The notes under the pieces: model-generated
Database searches by the model: none
Told to the model about the DNA's origin: nothing
What the model saw: the letters and a program-made list of their open reading frames with translations, nothing else
Made by a program: the position numbers and the translations under genes
Assembly (NCBI GenBank): GCA_010015805.1
Contig: ML978121.1
Location: 2,604,001 to 2,668,000 of the forward strand
Origin: Rhizodiscina lignyota
Taxonomy: Eukaryota; Ascomycota; Dothideomycetes; Aulographales; Rhizodiscinaceae
Reading direction: 5' to 3'
DNA length: 64,000 nt
Shown here: positions 23,936 through 35,872 of the stretch, one piece after another
Numbering within the stretch: the first letter of the stretch is position 1
How the letters are laid out: the number at the start of each line of letters is the position of its first letter

Positions 23936-25854
23936 TGTGTGGTATGTGGCTGTGTATTGGTGGAGATTTCGAGATTGAAAGTAGATAAAGTAGATCGAGT
24001 AGATAGAGTTGTGGGGTTAATGAAGATATATACGAGATCCTTTTATTTGCCGCGAGGCTGAATTTGTCGTCACACCAGACCTTGGCAATAGGCTTCAGGT
24101 AATCATTCCACACACTTCTGAAGCAGCCTGGACTCGGTTTGAAAAGGCTGCAACCGCAAAAAAGCGGCCAAACAGGTGTTGTGACCGGAGTTCGCAGTCA
24201 GGCTGACATCAAACTGATCTCAGGGTGGCGCTGAGGCTCTGTTGTAACCGCGTGATATGGCAGTGAAAAGGTCTCGTGCCAGACGAATGACTAACAGCAG
24301 ACAAGTACGACGGTGAGAGAAATAAGGACGAAACGAGACAGGAAGATGAGAGAGGTCCTACCCTTATCTGTCTATACCTCATACCGTCCCCAAGAGTGAT
24401 GAGCAGCACGGCATGTTACCGCATCCACATCCACCGCATCATCAGGGGATCCTTCGTCTCGCTAAAGATGGCTCAGGTTTAAGGGTCCTTCCCGCTCCGT
24501 CGAGTGCCATGCGGCGGGATCATCACGCACTACCCACAAGCGGAACATGGTATGCGAACGGCAAGGAATGTGGCCTGCTTCTCAAGCCGTAGTGAACTCC
24601 GATATCCAATGATGGGAACGAAGTTAGATGGAGGGCAGGGGAGGCGCAGCGAGGCAGATTGCCGCCAAGAGTGTAATGGAGGGTTAGTATGATGTAATAC
24701 GCCGGTGTCGCATGTAGCCTACCGTAGCAGCGGACCACATATAGATTAGTGACATTTTCATATGGAAGTAGCTGAAAAAGTCGGCCTAAAATTCTTCGTG
24801 ATCGTCCACCAGCGGCATCGAAACTCATACCCAGCAAATATGGGCCTCGCACGTAGCCTCTCTGAGCATGAGAGAGGACGACCGCAGTGTCTGTCCCGCT
24901 CCCGATATTAGCGCTTCCTGGGAAAGACTTTCTGGTGATCCTGCTACACCGACTTTATCTCAAGTCGTATATACGATATGCCTGTTTCCATTCTCAACAT
25001 AAAATATGTTGCGCACATCATTCCTACACCAGTTAGATTGTGCTACATGAAATGCATGTAGTTATATTTGCTAGGAGACAATAGGACGGCCAATTGCTTC
25101 AAACGCGGCTTCGTCCATAGAGTTTGGAAGATTGGCAAGAATTTCTTGAATGGCATTCTATGATTAACAGTATCGACTGGCGACGTGTTATTTCCGAACG
25201 CCGTGTTGAATGGACACAGAGAGTACATCCCTTCAAGTGTTGCTGACGCTGGGCTTGTAGAGCATCCGAATCTCTTCAACCCGTTTCGGATTTATGGGTT
25301 AGGGTTGGCGGAAGGTTCTGCATACAGCGACACACTGTGTGCGGGAGTACTGACATCTAAGTTCTTCGACACATAGCACCGGAAATGCCAAGGGTGTCGA
25401 GCACGTATTCAAATATGCGTAGGAACCACATGTAAAGTCTGCGCCAACACGCAAAGACTGACATACTTAGCCGCATCCTACTGCGCAACTCGTACCACAC
25501 TGCGTTCACAGTGGAAACAGTAAGGTCTCCTGAGACACAGCATCACAACCTCGAGCTGGAGCATTGTTTCAATGTTTTCGACAATCGGATCGAGAGTGTC
25601 TGCATGCCATGGAACTGACACCACAAATAGCGATCTTGTATGTTGATCTGATGTGATATTCAAAAGAATGCCATCACTGGGGAAGTCATACTAATCGGTA
25701 TTCTCACTGCAACTAGAGCGTTCATTCGATTATACGCGGCTCGCTGGCGTCCAAAACAATGCCTGGATATTGCCATGAGTAATAGCTCTTCACTGGTGAG
25801 AATGACCAGAATAACCGCGAACGCAGTTGTTGAAGACGAGAACCGCCCAAATGG
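23936..25854. other. intergenic region
   Basis: No gene is recognised. The 5' flank of the His-rich gene lies at 23936-24300. The section at 24950-25850 is more AT-rich and has only short frames. Its right end abuts the spare P450 last exon (25855-25920), so some of this may be decayed remains of a duplicated P450, though I could not recognise further P450 residues. Confidence 0.35.
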
Positions 25855-25920
25855 CTATGACTCAGCAGACCTGAGGAGTACCTTCATGCTGTTGACTGGC
25901 TTCCTAGTTATTTGACGAAT
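25855..25920 (-). other. duplicated terminal exon of the P450 gene
   Basis: Immediately downstream of the P450 stop codon is a second version of its last exon. It is preceded by its own branch-site-like GCTGATAAC and a TTCTTCAG acceptor (25948-25921). Read in the same phase it begins IRQITRKPVNSM, against IRQITSKPFDGM in the main last exon, and ends at its own TAG (25857-25855) after 21 residues. Nucleotide similarity extends back into the 3' half of the intron. It may be an alternative 3' exon or the surviving end of a tandem gene duplication. Confidence 0.75.
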
Positions 25921-25948
25921 CTGAAGAAATGTTATCAGCAATTGAAAA

Positions 25949-27828
25949 CTAGCTCCTCGGCTCCGCGAACTTGACGCGAATCTTCATCCCATCAAAGGGC
26001 TTGCTGGTTATTTGACGAATCTATTGGGAGGTTATCAGCGATTGAAACAAGGAAATATCAGTGGAAAGGGCACTCACATTGAAGACCTGCGCGTCCTTGA
26101 CTTTGTATATCTCCTTGCCGAATTCGAACACCGGCTTGCCATCCGGGCCCTTCTCCAAAGCACCAAGGCCGACTTTATCGAAATCATACCGCCTTACGGC
26201 ACAAGCCAGGATGACTCTCGCCTCCAAGTTCGCCAGTTCTTGGCCGATACAATTCCTCGGCCCTCTCTCAAACGGCCTCCAGGCACTCGCAGGTATCTTC
26301 TTGCCCTCATCCGCGCCGTTGACATCGGCATTGGTACTACTGTACTCTTCTGATACGGTATTTACATCTCCGCTAGCAAGCCAGCGCTCTGGCACAAAGT
26401 CGTTTGCGTTGGCGCCATATACGGCTGGATCGCGCTGAATCAGGGCGTGTGCAATGTATAATACCATGCCGTCGAGGCATAGTGTCTTGCCATCACCCAC
26501 ATCGACCATGAGGCCAGAGCCGGGTAGTGCCATTCGCGCTGAGCTAGCTGGAGGGAACAATCGCAGCGTCTCCTTGATGACGGCAGAAGTGTACGTCAAC
26601 CTTCCCATGAGTTCTTCTCCACGCTCCCGTAATGTCTCTGCTATTGCCTTGGGGGACACATCCGGACCAAGTACTTCGTCGAGTTCGGCTCGTAGCGCAG
26701 CGAGTGCGTGGGGCGTGCGAGACAGCGAGTAGAACGCCCAGGCAAGCGTTATGGCCGTAGTGTCGTGTCCAGCGAAGAGGAACGATTGAATCTGGTGCGT
26801 TACGACGTCAAGTGTGTATGGATCCAATTCAGCGGTATCTTCCAGACCCAGGGCGAGGACACTTCTTGCCCTAGCAGATTTCCCCATGCCTTTGCTCTCA
26901 TCCCTCGCTCTTTTCACATCCGCGAATTTCTCTTTGACGACGTCCTTGATGGCTGTGTCGACGGCTGCAGCAGCATTCCTCCGCCGCCGCCTCAACACGG
27001 GACCAATTTGGAGCCATTGCCACCCATAGTCCGTGTAAGATGATTGGAGAGCGGCGAATGTAGTGACTATGGGATGGGGCTTGCTCGTTTGCGCGGTCAT
27101 GTCAACATCCATAGCAATGGCGCCAATGATATCGAACGTCAGATTGATCGTGAGCTTCATGAGTTCAAACTCCTGGCCTGAGCGGGCGAATCCATCGAGC
27201 AGATCGAGAAAGGTCATCGTCTTGTCTACAATCCGGGGAACGAGCTTGATAAGGTACTGTGGCGCGAACCCAGCATTGAAGGTCCTCCGGAGTGCCTTCC
27301 ATTTCTCTCCTTGGGCAGAGATGATGCTGTGCTCTCCGATAATTGGCTGGAGGTCTCCCATGGTAGGGGATTTTGGCGTGCTATATGGGTAGTTCTTCGA
27401 TACCCGGGAGAGCTGTTCCGCGATGATGTGAGATCGGATAACTACCACATTATAGTGGACCTGGAAATGATTTTAGCATGAATAGCAGAACTGGTGTGAT
27501 TGACGAACTGGCCGCATGTCTAGGAAAATCAATGGTGGTGATCCGGCGTCCTGAAAAAGCTTTTCAAAAGCGTGGTCTTCGTGTCCATTGCAGTCAGCAC
27601 TGAAATCCACGAAATGAGCTTCAGAATATTTCACATACCAGTGTGCATTCGCTTATCAGGCATTGCATTTACCGCCTCTCCGAGCGCTTTCAATGATCCG
27701 AAAATCAATGACTTCGGAGGGGATGGGAAGTCCTTATATTGCTCATAACGCAGATAGACCACCCTCTTGTAGCCATACCAAGCGGCAATGGCGAGAAGAG
27801 GGATTATGAGCAGAAGATAGCTGTACAT
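25949..27828 (-). CDS. cytochrome P450 monooxygenase
   Basis: Four exons: 27828-27639, 27576-27509, 27460-26078 and 26020-25949, giving 570 residues. Residues 1-20 form the ER signal anchor (MYSYLLLIIPLLAIAAWYGY), followed by the proline hinge FPSPPKS. The I-helix oxygen-binding motif is FAGHDTTA (about 313-320). The ExxR motif is KETLR, the PERW region is FVPERWL, and the heme loop is FERGPRNCIGQE with the axial thiolate near Cys490. The protein is a complete microsomal class II P450 of the type found in secondary metabolism. Its substrate is unknown. The intron before the last exon is 57 bp, and a duplicate last exon follows the stop. No backbone synthase lies next to it, and the nearest biosynthetic genes are about 18 kb away. 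Confidence 0.92.
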
Positions 27829-28736
27829 GGTGTGCGCAATTAGTTTCAGACCAAAGAACCAGCTCTGCTGAAGGGCTGAAGTCCGGCAGACTCAGGTCGT
27901 CTGCTGGGAGGGTGGAAATCGGTGCGAACACCATAGAGTGTCAAATTGAGAGAAACCTATATTTTCCTGAGGAGCCGTGGTAGAAATCACAAATTCATTG
28001 CGTTGGTGAAGCCGAGTCCATGGGGTTCCGCTTGCAACCACGTGGGTCAAAAGACGGCTGGGAGGTCTCACTCCTTTATACATTTTAGCGCAGTTCTAAT
28101 TCGAAGACATGTTAAAGCCGTAACCCCTGTAAGGCTCAAGGTACAGCCGTGTTGCCGTATCGATGTGTACCGAGTCTGACCACTGTCCGAGCGCCCACAA
28201 TATGTCTTTATTAACCCACTTGGCAGCGGGTCTTGATTGAAGGACTAGCTAAATAGGTCCTAATAGGAAATAGTGACCCATACTGTTCATAATGATTCAT
28301 CTCAAATAGCCCCCAAAATTGCTATACCCCATACCATCTCCGGCTAATTCTTCTGGAAAAAATGTCGACTGATGAGAGCATATTCGGCTATGGACCGTTC
28401 CGATGTACGCCCAGAAGGTGATGTACAGGGATAAGTTGATCGCTTAGGCGACCGCGCCTGTTCAGTGGCTTGGGAGGAGGATTTAAAGTTGAGTATAAGA
28501 ATCTGACACGCGAGCTTCGACTAGGTTTATGGGTAAATAAGTTTATTACTAAGGTTCCTTGCTGGATATCATAAACAGTAATCATATTCTGGAAATAGTA
28601 GAAATGCTGGGAGGAGACCGCAGATCAAGCGCTCAACATCATCAACCTCTTGGCGCCGCCTCTTTTCGTCCAGAAAAAGCCATATTGAGCCAATGCCGCG
28701 AGAACTTCAAGGAAATATGTATGTGCAAAATATACA
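27829..28736. other. P450 upstream region and intergenic
   Basis: This is the promoter and 5' leader of the P450 plus the 3' flank of the HeLo gene. AT-rich patches lie at 28240-28340 and 28490-28560. The stretch CCGTAACCCCTGTAAGGCTCAAGGTAC at about 28119-28145 faintly resembles the middle of the dispersed repeat at 46029 and 53417, too weakly to claim. Confidence 0.35.
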
Positions 28737-29945
28737 TCATGCAATGGACGCGCGATGAGTATTCCACTGGTCATGCCTAGATATCATCGATGTCACGGGC
28801 TCTAGGTTCATCTTCGCAATCGACTTCGCAGTATCCACCCGTGACAGCTGGTCCTGCTCTTTCGATTCTTCAATAACACTCTCTTTGGGCGGCTCTGCAG
28901 CACTCATAGGCATCACACTGATGGATTTTGATCGTGCGTGGGTGAGCGGGTCGTCATCGTCGTCCTCTTCGTGATGACCAAGTGACTTGGACCGCTGTGG
29001 ATCGCCTTCCGTTCCACCTTCCGTTGCTGGTGATTGGACTTCGAGGTGGTGCTTCGAGTTCTTGCGCCAGGCCTTGGGCTTCAAATGGCTGAACCAACTA
29101 CCTCTCTTATCATGATCCTTGCTCTCGGTGCTCTTCGCTATGAGTTTTGAGGCCGCAAATGGAATCTCAGAGGTCGTGGCCTGGCGCTCCATGACCGCTT
29201 CATAGTTATCATTCCACTCCTTGTCTAGCTGCGCTAGTGCGATCTCTGCCGCGGTTGCGTATCCAGGATATTCGTCCTTGCAAACATCGCGAATCATCTT
29301 GAGCTTTGACATATCTCTTGAGGCTCTTGCTCGTTCGAAAACAGGATGCCATCCAAACGCTCTGATGTCATGTCGCATTGCCATGTCTACGCGCTCTCGT
29401 ACACCCATTAGTTCCACTAGAACGTCCACGTTGTCACGGATCAGCTTGACGAAGTCTTGGAACTTGAGAGCATCAACGATCTGCCAATGCACCATAGTTG
29501 CGCTCTTTCCTCGTCTCGGCTCGCCTTTCTTTATGCGCTCTCTCATGTAGTATAGCTTCTCTCGAAAGGCCTCGAGCCGATTGAAGTCAAGCGCAGGCTC
29601 AAAGCCAGGCGAGAACTTCTTCGGCGGCTTGAGCCCATACTGCTCGAATTGTGTTACGCGATCCGTATGTGCCGGCCTGTCGATGATCGCCTGCAGTGCT
29701 GCTTCGACCTTGTCCCTCGTGTCTGGCTCATCGAGGCGAGCATCGCGCTGTTCGTCAGCCTCACATATTCCCACCACGTCGCCCCAAGCCAGCAGCCTGC
29801 CCTGCTGGATGCCGAGTTTCGTGAGCTCGAGGTGCTCGGTACGTGACCAGTTCTTGTCACCGTGTACAAGGCCGAAGCATTCGACGCAGGTGCTGAAGAG
29901 GTTTGCGAGAGTAAGCTGCTTGGAGGATGTCTGATCTGTTGCCAT
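28737..29945 (-). CDS. HeLo-domain (prion-inhibition and propagation) protein
   Basis: A single exon of 402 residues from the ATG at 29945; an in-frame ATG at 29978 would add 11 residues. The N-terminal 200 residues match the HeLo fold of HET-S-type proteins: LANLFSTCVECFGLVHG, then LELTKLGIQQGRLLAWGDVVGI, and later ATMVHWQIVDALKFQDFVKLIRDNVDVLVELM. HeLo is the membrane-attacking module that executes cell death in fungal incompatibility when switched on by an amyloid-signalling partner. Residues 290-402 are low-complexity with acidic and Ser/Lys patches, and I see no clear HET-s-type amyloid repeat. No NLR partner gene is adjacent. Confidence 0.85.
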   Translation of the reverse strand: MATDQTSSKQLTLANLFSTCVECFGLVHGDKNWSRTEHLELTKLGIQQGRLLAWGDVVGICEADEQRDARLDEPDTRDKVEAALQAIIDRPAHTDRVTQFEQYGLKPPKKFSPGFEPALDFNRLEAFREKLYYMRERIKKGEPRRGKSATMVHWQIVDALKFQDFVKLIRDNVDVLVELMGVRERVDMAMRHDIRAFGWHPVFERARASRDMSKLKMIRDVCKDEYPGYATAAEIALAQLDKEWNDNYEAVMERQATTSEIPFAASKLIAKSTESKDHDKRGSWFSHLKPKAWRKNSKHHLEVQSPATEGGTEGDPQRSKSLGHHEEDDDDDPLTHARSKSISVMPMSAAEPPKESVIEESKEQDQLSRVDTAKSIAKMNLEPVTSMISRHDQWNTHRASIA

Positions 29946-30800
29946 GGGATGACTCGCTACGAAAACTGTGATCGGCACGAGGATAAGAGGTCAAGGAAGT
30001 TCCTTGATTGCGATTGAAGAATGTTGAGGAGCGGTTGAGGGGTGAGGTGTATGAATCGACCTGCTCTCGTGAAGGAAGAGGGAGAGGAACGATTCGGCCG
30101 CGGAAGAAATAAGCAATTGAGTGCTTGGAAGGCTGGCCACTCAATTGAAGTACGACGTGGTGACCTTGTCAGGTGCGGGGCAATTGGCCGTTGGCGGGGG
30201 TTAGCTCAAATGTGTGCAGATGTGGCGTAACGCTAGATCCCGAAATCTGAGGAACACGGGACGAAGTGACAGGAGATTTGATAGGCCAAACTAGTATTGA
30301 GTCCAGGTATTAATATACATTAGAAGGTATGGACCACGTCTTTCCTATATACAGGTGCGGGAATAAAAGGGTTGGGAACCACAGGCTCGGGCCGCCGTAG
30401 TTGAAAAGAATTTTTGGAAAGATGCAAGGATCTCGCTGTGGTAGGGAAAAGCGATAGCGTGACATCGAGCCACTCCTGTATGATTTGGCCCACTCAACTT
30501 GTCGAACGATAACATGGACGTTAAACTTGCCTAGCTTGCTCGTCCTAAACTCTAATGCCGTTGCTATGAGGGTATCTTTGGGTCTATAAAGCAAAGCTGA
30601 AGGATAACCGCCGCTATTAGTGGTGCTGATAGGAGGTGACTATGTGGACAACTTCTAACATTAGCAGGGAAACTTCTAGTCCGACTTTCGCGGCATATAT
30701 ACCGTTTCGAGATCTACTACGTACTTTGGGCGTACCAAGCGTCGACTTAAGTCTCCCAGGATTTACATCTTTTGCAAGCTGCATGACCTGACAACCAATC
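29946..30800. other. intergenic region
   Basis: This is the promoter of the HeLo gene (29946-30200) and the 3' flank of the small CxxC protein. Nothing else is recognised. Confidence 0.4.
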
Positions 30801-31220
30801 TTAGCATGTCGTTCTCCACTGCAGAGAGTGCGTCCTACCGCAAGATATGCAGCTTGGACAATTGGCAAGAAGCCATGGCCCCTGATCGCATGCACAACAT
30901 ATCCAGAAGGCTTCTCCAGGCGGGCTTGGCTCTGAGTATGGCCGTTGTAGAAGTGGAACCACATCAATCGCCGGCGCAGGAGATATGCTAGGAGATACAT
31001 TTAGATCGTTCTCGCTTTCATGGATCGCATCGATAGAGTTGAGTTTCGCGTTCGTTGAGGTGGTTGGCGTTTGAACGTTGGCGCTGATAGTGGCGGGTTT
31101 GCAGTCCGCACACGCCTGAATGTGGCAATTAGAACAAGCAGGATGGAGAGTGTATAGTTGAGGTCCATAGCCGCACTGGCAACAGTAATAAGCGTTGTAA
31201 CCGTCCCTCTGAGTGGGCAT
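30801..31220 (-). CDS. small double zinc-ribbon-like protein, function unknown
   Basis: A single frame of 139 residues. Two similar Cys-rich modules are visible: residues 12-40 (YYCCQCGYGPQLYTLHPACSNC then ACADC) and residues 106-139 (WICCACDQGPWLLANCPSCISCG). In each, an aromatic-x-C-C-x-C-x2-GP start is followed about 12 residues later by C-x2-C. This spacing suggests a zinc ribbon, and proteins of this style are common, uncharacterised and lineage-expanded in filamentous ascomycetes. The linker (40-105) is polar and Ser/Thr/Pro-rich. The second module ends differently from the first, so a small missed intron or decay at the 3' end is possible. No signal peptide. Confidence 0.5.
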   Translation of the reverse strand: MPTQRDGYNAYYCCQCGYGPQLYTLHPACSNCHIQACADCKPATISANVQTPTTSTNAKLNSIDAIHESENDLNVSPSISPAPAIDVVPLLQRPYSEPSPPGEAFWICCACDQGPWLLANCPSCISCGRTHSLQWRTTC

Positions 31221-34042
31221 ATTGCATGGGAAGAGATATGAGAGTCAGTGGGCGAATCGGTGCAAACGTTCAGATCAAGATGCACTACGACTTCGAGCGA
31301 GTCTTCGAGAATCTTGAAAGCGTGCGTAGTAAAGGGGATAGCTGCACTAACCCATGTTTTAAACCATCAGTCCTTCTTTGCAAGGCGACAAGGAGAGCAA
31401 TGGCGCAGGGACCAGAAGAAGGCGCAATCTCCAACCATCCATATAATCTTACAATTTGCCTACACTTCGACCACTGATATCTCGTGCTTCCGATATTGTT
31501 ACAAGTATCGAGGATCTCAAGGAAGGCCGTTGCCGCGGTCAGGCACATTTTGATGCGAAGGCAGGATTGAGACCCGCTTCGTCGTGGGCTGAGAGATTTA
31601 TTTTTGCGAGGCCGCACATATCAGCATGTCTTCAGATGGATTCTTGTGTCGGAATCCGGGGCTTTCTCCGGTTGAGGTATCGATGAATGATACTACTGGT
31701 GGACCCCCACCCGTAGCGAGGGCGAGGAAGGTGGCTGTAGCATCGGGATACACTCGTTGTGGTAGTTGAACGTTGCACAATGACTCTGAGGATCGAACAG
31801 CCCGAGAGTGCCTGGGCGGCCTGCAGTTGTGCGCTCGGAGAAGATGCGCTCGGTGGCGTCCACTCGATGAATTTTGCCCCTTTCCCATACACCTAACGGT
31901 AAGGTGTCGCCATGAAACACTTCCGAGAACTGAGACAGAACGGTTGAGCAAACTACTCTCTAATGTCTAGCGGCTATTGCAGCCCTGTGAAGTGGCGACT
32001 GGAGCTTGAGAACTGCCTGTCGCCATAGTTGGCTTGGCAGTTGATAGCTGCGGTATGATGCGGGCACGCTCACCCTATAAGCTTGCGAATCAAGGGGATT
32101 GCGATAGCTGGCGGCGCACTGCGATGGGAGAAGCAGGATCAGGCGCAATGGTCCGCAATGCCGTGCTTTCACAGCCGCTCCTGTCAACCGCACCGGATCA
32201 ACTCCGTCCAGCTCGATTCTCTGGGGCTGATTGCTTCGATTTTTCCACTCCTAAAGTTAAGAAAGAAAAAAGAATTGAGTAATGCAGTTCGGGCACATTT
32301 AAAAGGGGGAAAATGAATGAGGATTGTAACTCATTGGAAATGAGCCCCCGGCCAGCTAAACCCCGAGTCTGCAAAGCTTTAATAGCCGCATCCCAGGTAC
32401 TACCAATCATTCTTGAGAGCACTTGGTGTGCTAGAAGGCAGAGCACCAAAGGAATGTTGACTGATCGCCGGCTACTGCGCCCAAACCCGGCAGCTGACAA
32501 CCAGGAAAAAGTGCAGAACGCCAGGCAAGAGCAGGCAACTGTTAGCGATTGTTGTAGGGTAGCGCGAATGGGGTGTGATCGCCTGTCTCTCCGCTGGGTG
32601 GTTGTTCGTTGGCCAACGGTCGTGGAGCAGGTCGCTGGATAGCCAGTAAAACTTGCGACTTAACAACAATACTTTATCAGGTGCACGCTACATTGCAAAC
32701 GCCGCTGCAAAGATGTTTTTGCTCCACATCGTAGGCAGGGCGGTGCTCTATGTCATGAGATACCCCTGAGGCTGACCGGCGAGATTGTGAGTCGGGCGAA
32801 AACTCGCGTCTTGGAGCCTCGCCGCTAGATGCACGAAACATCAGCCGCCCGCACCACTGCACCGGTCAGTTGTTTCGATTCGTCTTTGGGGAGCCTGCTG
32901 AGCCTGCTGAGCGATGAGCGATGCAACATTTCTTGACTATGTGTGATTTTTCCACGGCCCAGAATTTGTGAAGGAAACGAACCGACGGAAAGAAGTTGTG
33001 GCAATCCTGCCTAGCCAATACAAGGAGAGATGAGATGCTCCACCCTGAAAATCAGATGACGGCTCTGCGGAGGGCGAGACTCTGAGTACAGTATCCCAGA
33101 AACGTGAAGCAGTTGCCCTTCCAAACTAATGCGAATCGCATCCTTCTATAGCTCTCCGAACAAGAGCCGCAACCTAGTGGTGCGTATGCATTGACAACGA
33201 ACGCTTAATGTTCTCCTCAGTCCGCACCGCCGTCATTCACATTTCGGTATTCTTCCACAGATGCTGTGCCATTTCGGAAATGCCATGCCCAATGAACATT
33301 TCACACGTCGAAGGGCGTCAATACTCGAGTTGAAAATAGCGCGGCTGAATTCGAGGAGCTATTGGTGCGATGGAGGGGAGATTTGAGCGGCCTCTTGCCT
33401 TTCTTGCCTTGTGATATTGACCGAGACCTCTAGCTCCGTTGACCGGATGCGGACTGCCAGATACTGCTGCAGCCTGAAATATCTACCAGCTCGTGGAGAA
33501 CTCGAGTCATTAAACACGCCTCGACCGGGCGTTCTCTTCAGGGCGCAAGGCATGCACTGCAACAATTCCATTGCTTGCTGGCAGATTATCAGAGTCAGAG
33601 AAAGGCGGTGCGAGCGCGTGATGTTAGGAGTCGGTCTTGGCGGAACGTTGACCGTTGGAAATATCCCTGCTAAACAGTCGTTGGCAATGAGCGTCGCCCC
33701 AAAGCTACAGAGGAGAGCAGCTCAGGTCTTGCTACCCTAAGAGAATAAATTAGCAAACTGGAAATTTGGACGCAGTGCATACAGTACCAGCGTCTAACAT
33801 TTTAGAACCGCCGCACTTCGATATCGAATGAGTGGAAACTCATGGCCGTACTCATTATTTCAACAAGTCTGAAGCCGGTTGCGAATATGCTGTAGCGCCT
33901 CGTGTGCGCCAGGAAACAAACTTGGAAGTTGCAAGAGCCTCGAACCTTCTTTCCACTCGAAGATGCAGCTTCCATCTCCTATGGCAAGGCAAGGCATCTA
34001 CTCTATACGCGCTCATGGCTTCACTTTACGCACATCAGGGAG
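31221..34042. other. 2.8-kb gene-poor region
   Basis: No frame here resembles a protein family. There is a short tandem repeat GAGCCTGCT x2 followed by GAGCGATGA x2 near 32890-32920. The final 200 bp serve as promoter and leader for the palmitoyltransferase gene. Confidence 0.35.
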
Positions 34043-35242
34043 ATGAGAGCCGCCAATATCGGGACCGCGATTGCGGTCCCTCTGGCACTCCTGGCCGTAA
34101 TTGGCTATGTTACCTTCGTCAACGTGGATGTGATTTGCGGTAAGTTGTTCAGTGCTCCTCTTCTGTCGCCACGAAACGCATGAGGCTGACGCTTTTCAGT
34201 TCATTACCTCCTCGATCCTTCCAGCCATTATGACGCTATTCTCAAGCTCCCGACAAGAACCGGCGCCGCACTCGCTATCCTCATCATTCATTTCATCCTC
34301 CTTCTACTGATGCTGATCCCGTATGCACGCCTGTTGCTATCGATGGTGTCGAATTCAAACTATATACCGAGAGGAAGCGAAGAGCTTGTCGACAGGGCTA
34401 CTATCCTCTCCGGAGCAGCAAATTTACCGAAAGGCGCAGAAAAGTTCTACAAGCGCGACATCTTTGTGTGCGACTATCAAGGCCTTCCGAACTATTGCAC
34501 AGAATGCCGATGCTACAAGCCAGATCGTGCGCATCATAGCAGTGATGTGGGCCGCTGTGTCATAAGAATGGACCATTTCTGTCCATGGGTTGGTGGCATG
34601 GTCGCTGAGCTGAACCATAAGTGGTTTATCCAGTTCCTGGTGTACGCTTCCTTCTTCAGTGTCTTCATTCTCGCTACGATGGCGTACATGCTTCATGATC
34701 AACTACGGCGTGTCGGAAGCCTTAATGCTCACACCATTGTCGCGACTGCATTTGGAGGCATGTTTTCACTTTTCTCTGTCGGAATGGCCGGCAATACCAT
34801 CTACCTGGCCATGCAGAATCTGACGACTATCGAAACACTCGATCAGAAGGCGCGAAGTTATTATTTTGCTGTTCTCATCAACGGGAGACAGCGTGAGGCT
34901 ATCGACTCTCCTCAGTCTGCTCCGATCCATACCATCACGTACACGCGTGACGGCCAAAAAGTCTCCATATCCCCGAATGCAAGCCCAGGCGGAGATAGTC
35001 GAACCTATGCAGTCCTTCAGACAAGAGCAGGTGACAGGCCGTGGGATCTCGGCTCGTCGAACAACTGGAAGCAAATCATGGGCAGGAGCTGGCTTGACTG
35101 GTTACTCCCAATACAGCGTTCACCGATGTGCAGACATGACCGATCGGGGCCTGAGTATCCATTCGGTGCTGCTGTGGATCGGATGGTGGAAGACTCGGGA
35201 ATCGGAATGGATTCCCTTGTACATACTTCACATAATGTGTAA
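34043..35242 (+). CDS. DHHC-family palmitoyltransferase (Pfa5-like)
   Basis: Two exons, 34043-34139 and 34200-35242, giving 379 residues. Four membrane segments are visible: about 5-28, 50-72, 178-200 and 208-230. Between the second and third lies the Cys-rich catalytic domain, NYCTECRCYKPDRAHHSSDVGRC then RMDHFCPWVGG. The active-site tetrad is DHFC (about 157-160), as in filamentous-fungal Pfa5 rather than the usual DHHC. The enzyme transfers palmitate from CoA to cysteines of membrane proteins. Two zinc-ligand positions appear altered (HHS where HHC is expected, DVG where a Cys is usual), so zinc binding may be weakened. The start MRAANIGTAIAVP is chosen because it begins directly before the first helix; an in-frame ATG at 33902 exists. 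Confidence 0.87.
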
Positions 35243-35872
35243 TTACGGTAATCGTTGATATCGAACTATTAGTCGGACGTCTGCGCTGAATTGGTAGAAG
35301 AGTACGCTTGACCTATCAAATCGATCGCGGAGTATACGAGCGAAGACAGCAAAGGCTTTGGTGCAGCCTGGGTTAGATATCTTGAGTGGACCTGTCTTCG
35401 CATTAAACTGGCTAAAATCCATCAGTGTAATTCTACTAGAAGCGAGCTCATCGAGATCGTCGCGAAGATCTGGAGACGACAGCCGGAACTGAGAATTCAC
35501 GATACTTGTATATACATTTGCTGCTGTGAAATCAAAAATCCAGAACACCCCTTCACTATTTTCAACAAGGGACCAATCATAAGCTCCGATCCCTTTTTGG
35601 AAAATAGGGCTGTCGTTTGTCTCGGAAGAATGACCTCATCGGCCCGAGCGCCAAGGATGCGGAGCTCTGTTTCATCAATCTCCAAGCCGTCTCGACTTCA
35701 GTAGACCATCTTTCCCCGCATAGGGCATACGGTAATTGTCGGCAACCTCAGTCCAGCTTAGAAATTGCGGCGTTAGACCTCTCAAAAGTGAGTACGTCGT
35801 TTGTACGCTGATCCTCATCCTGCATCCCGCGAGTCGCGACCAAGTCAAATTGATCGCATCCAATATCTGACG
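35243..35872. other. intergenic region
   Basis: A 630-bp gap between two genes on the same strand, containing the 3' flank of the palmitoyltransferase and the promoter of the PRISE-like gene. No additional gene is supported. Confidence 0.4.

Noticed and set aside
27577-27638. Alternative 20-bp intron in the first P450 junction
   Set aside because: It would keep frame but is far too short. The 62-bp intron gives the conserved MHTDHAFEKLF alignment.
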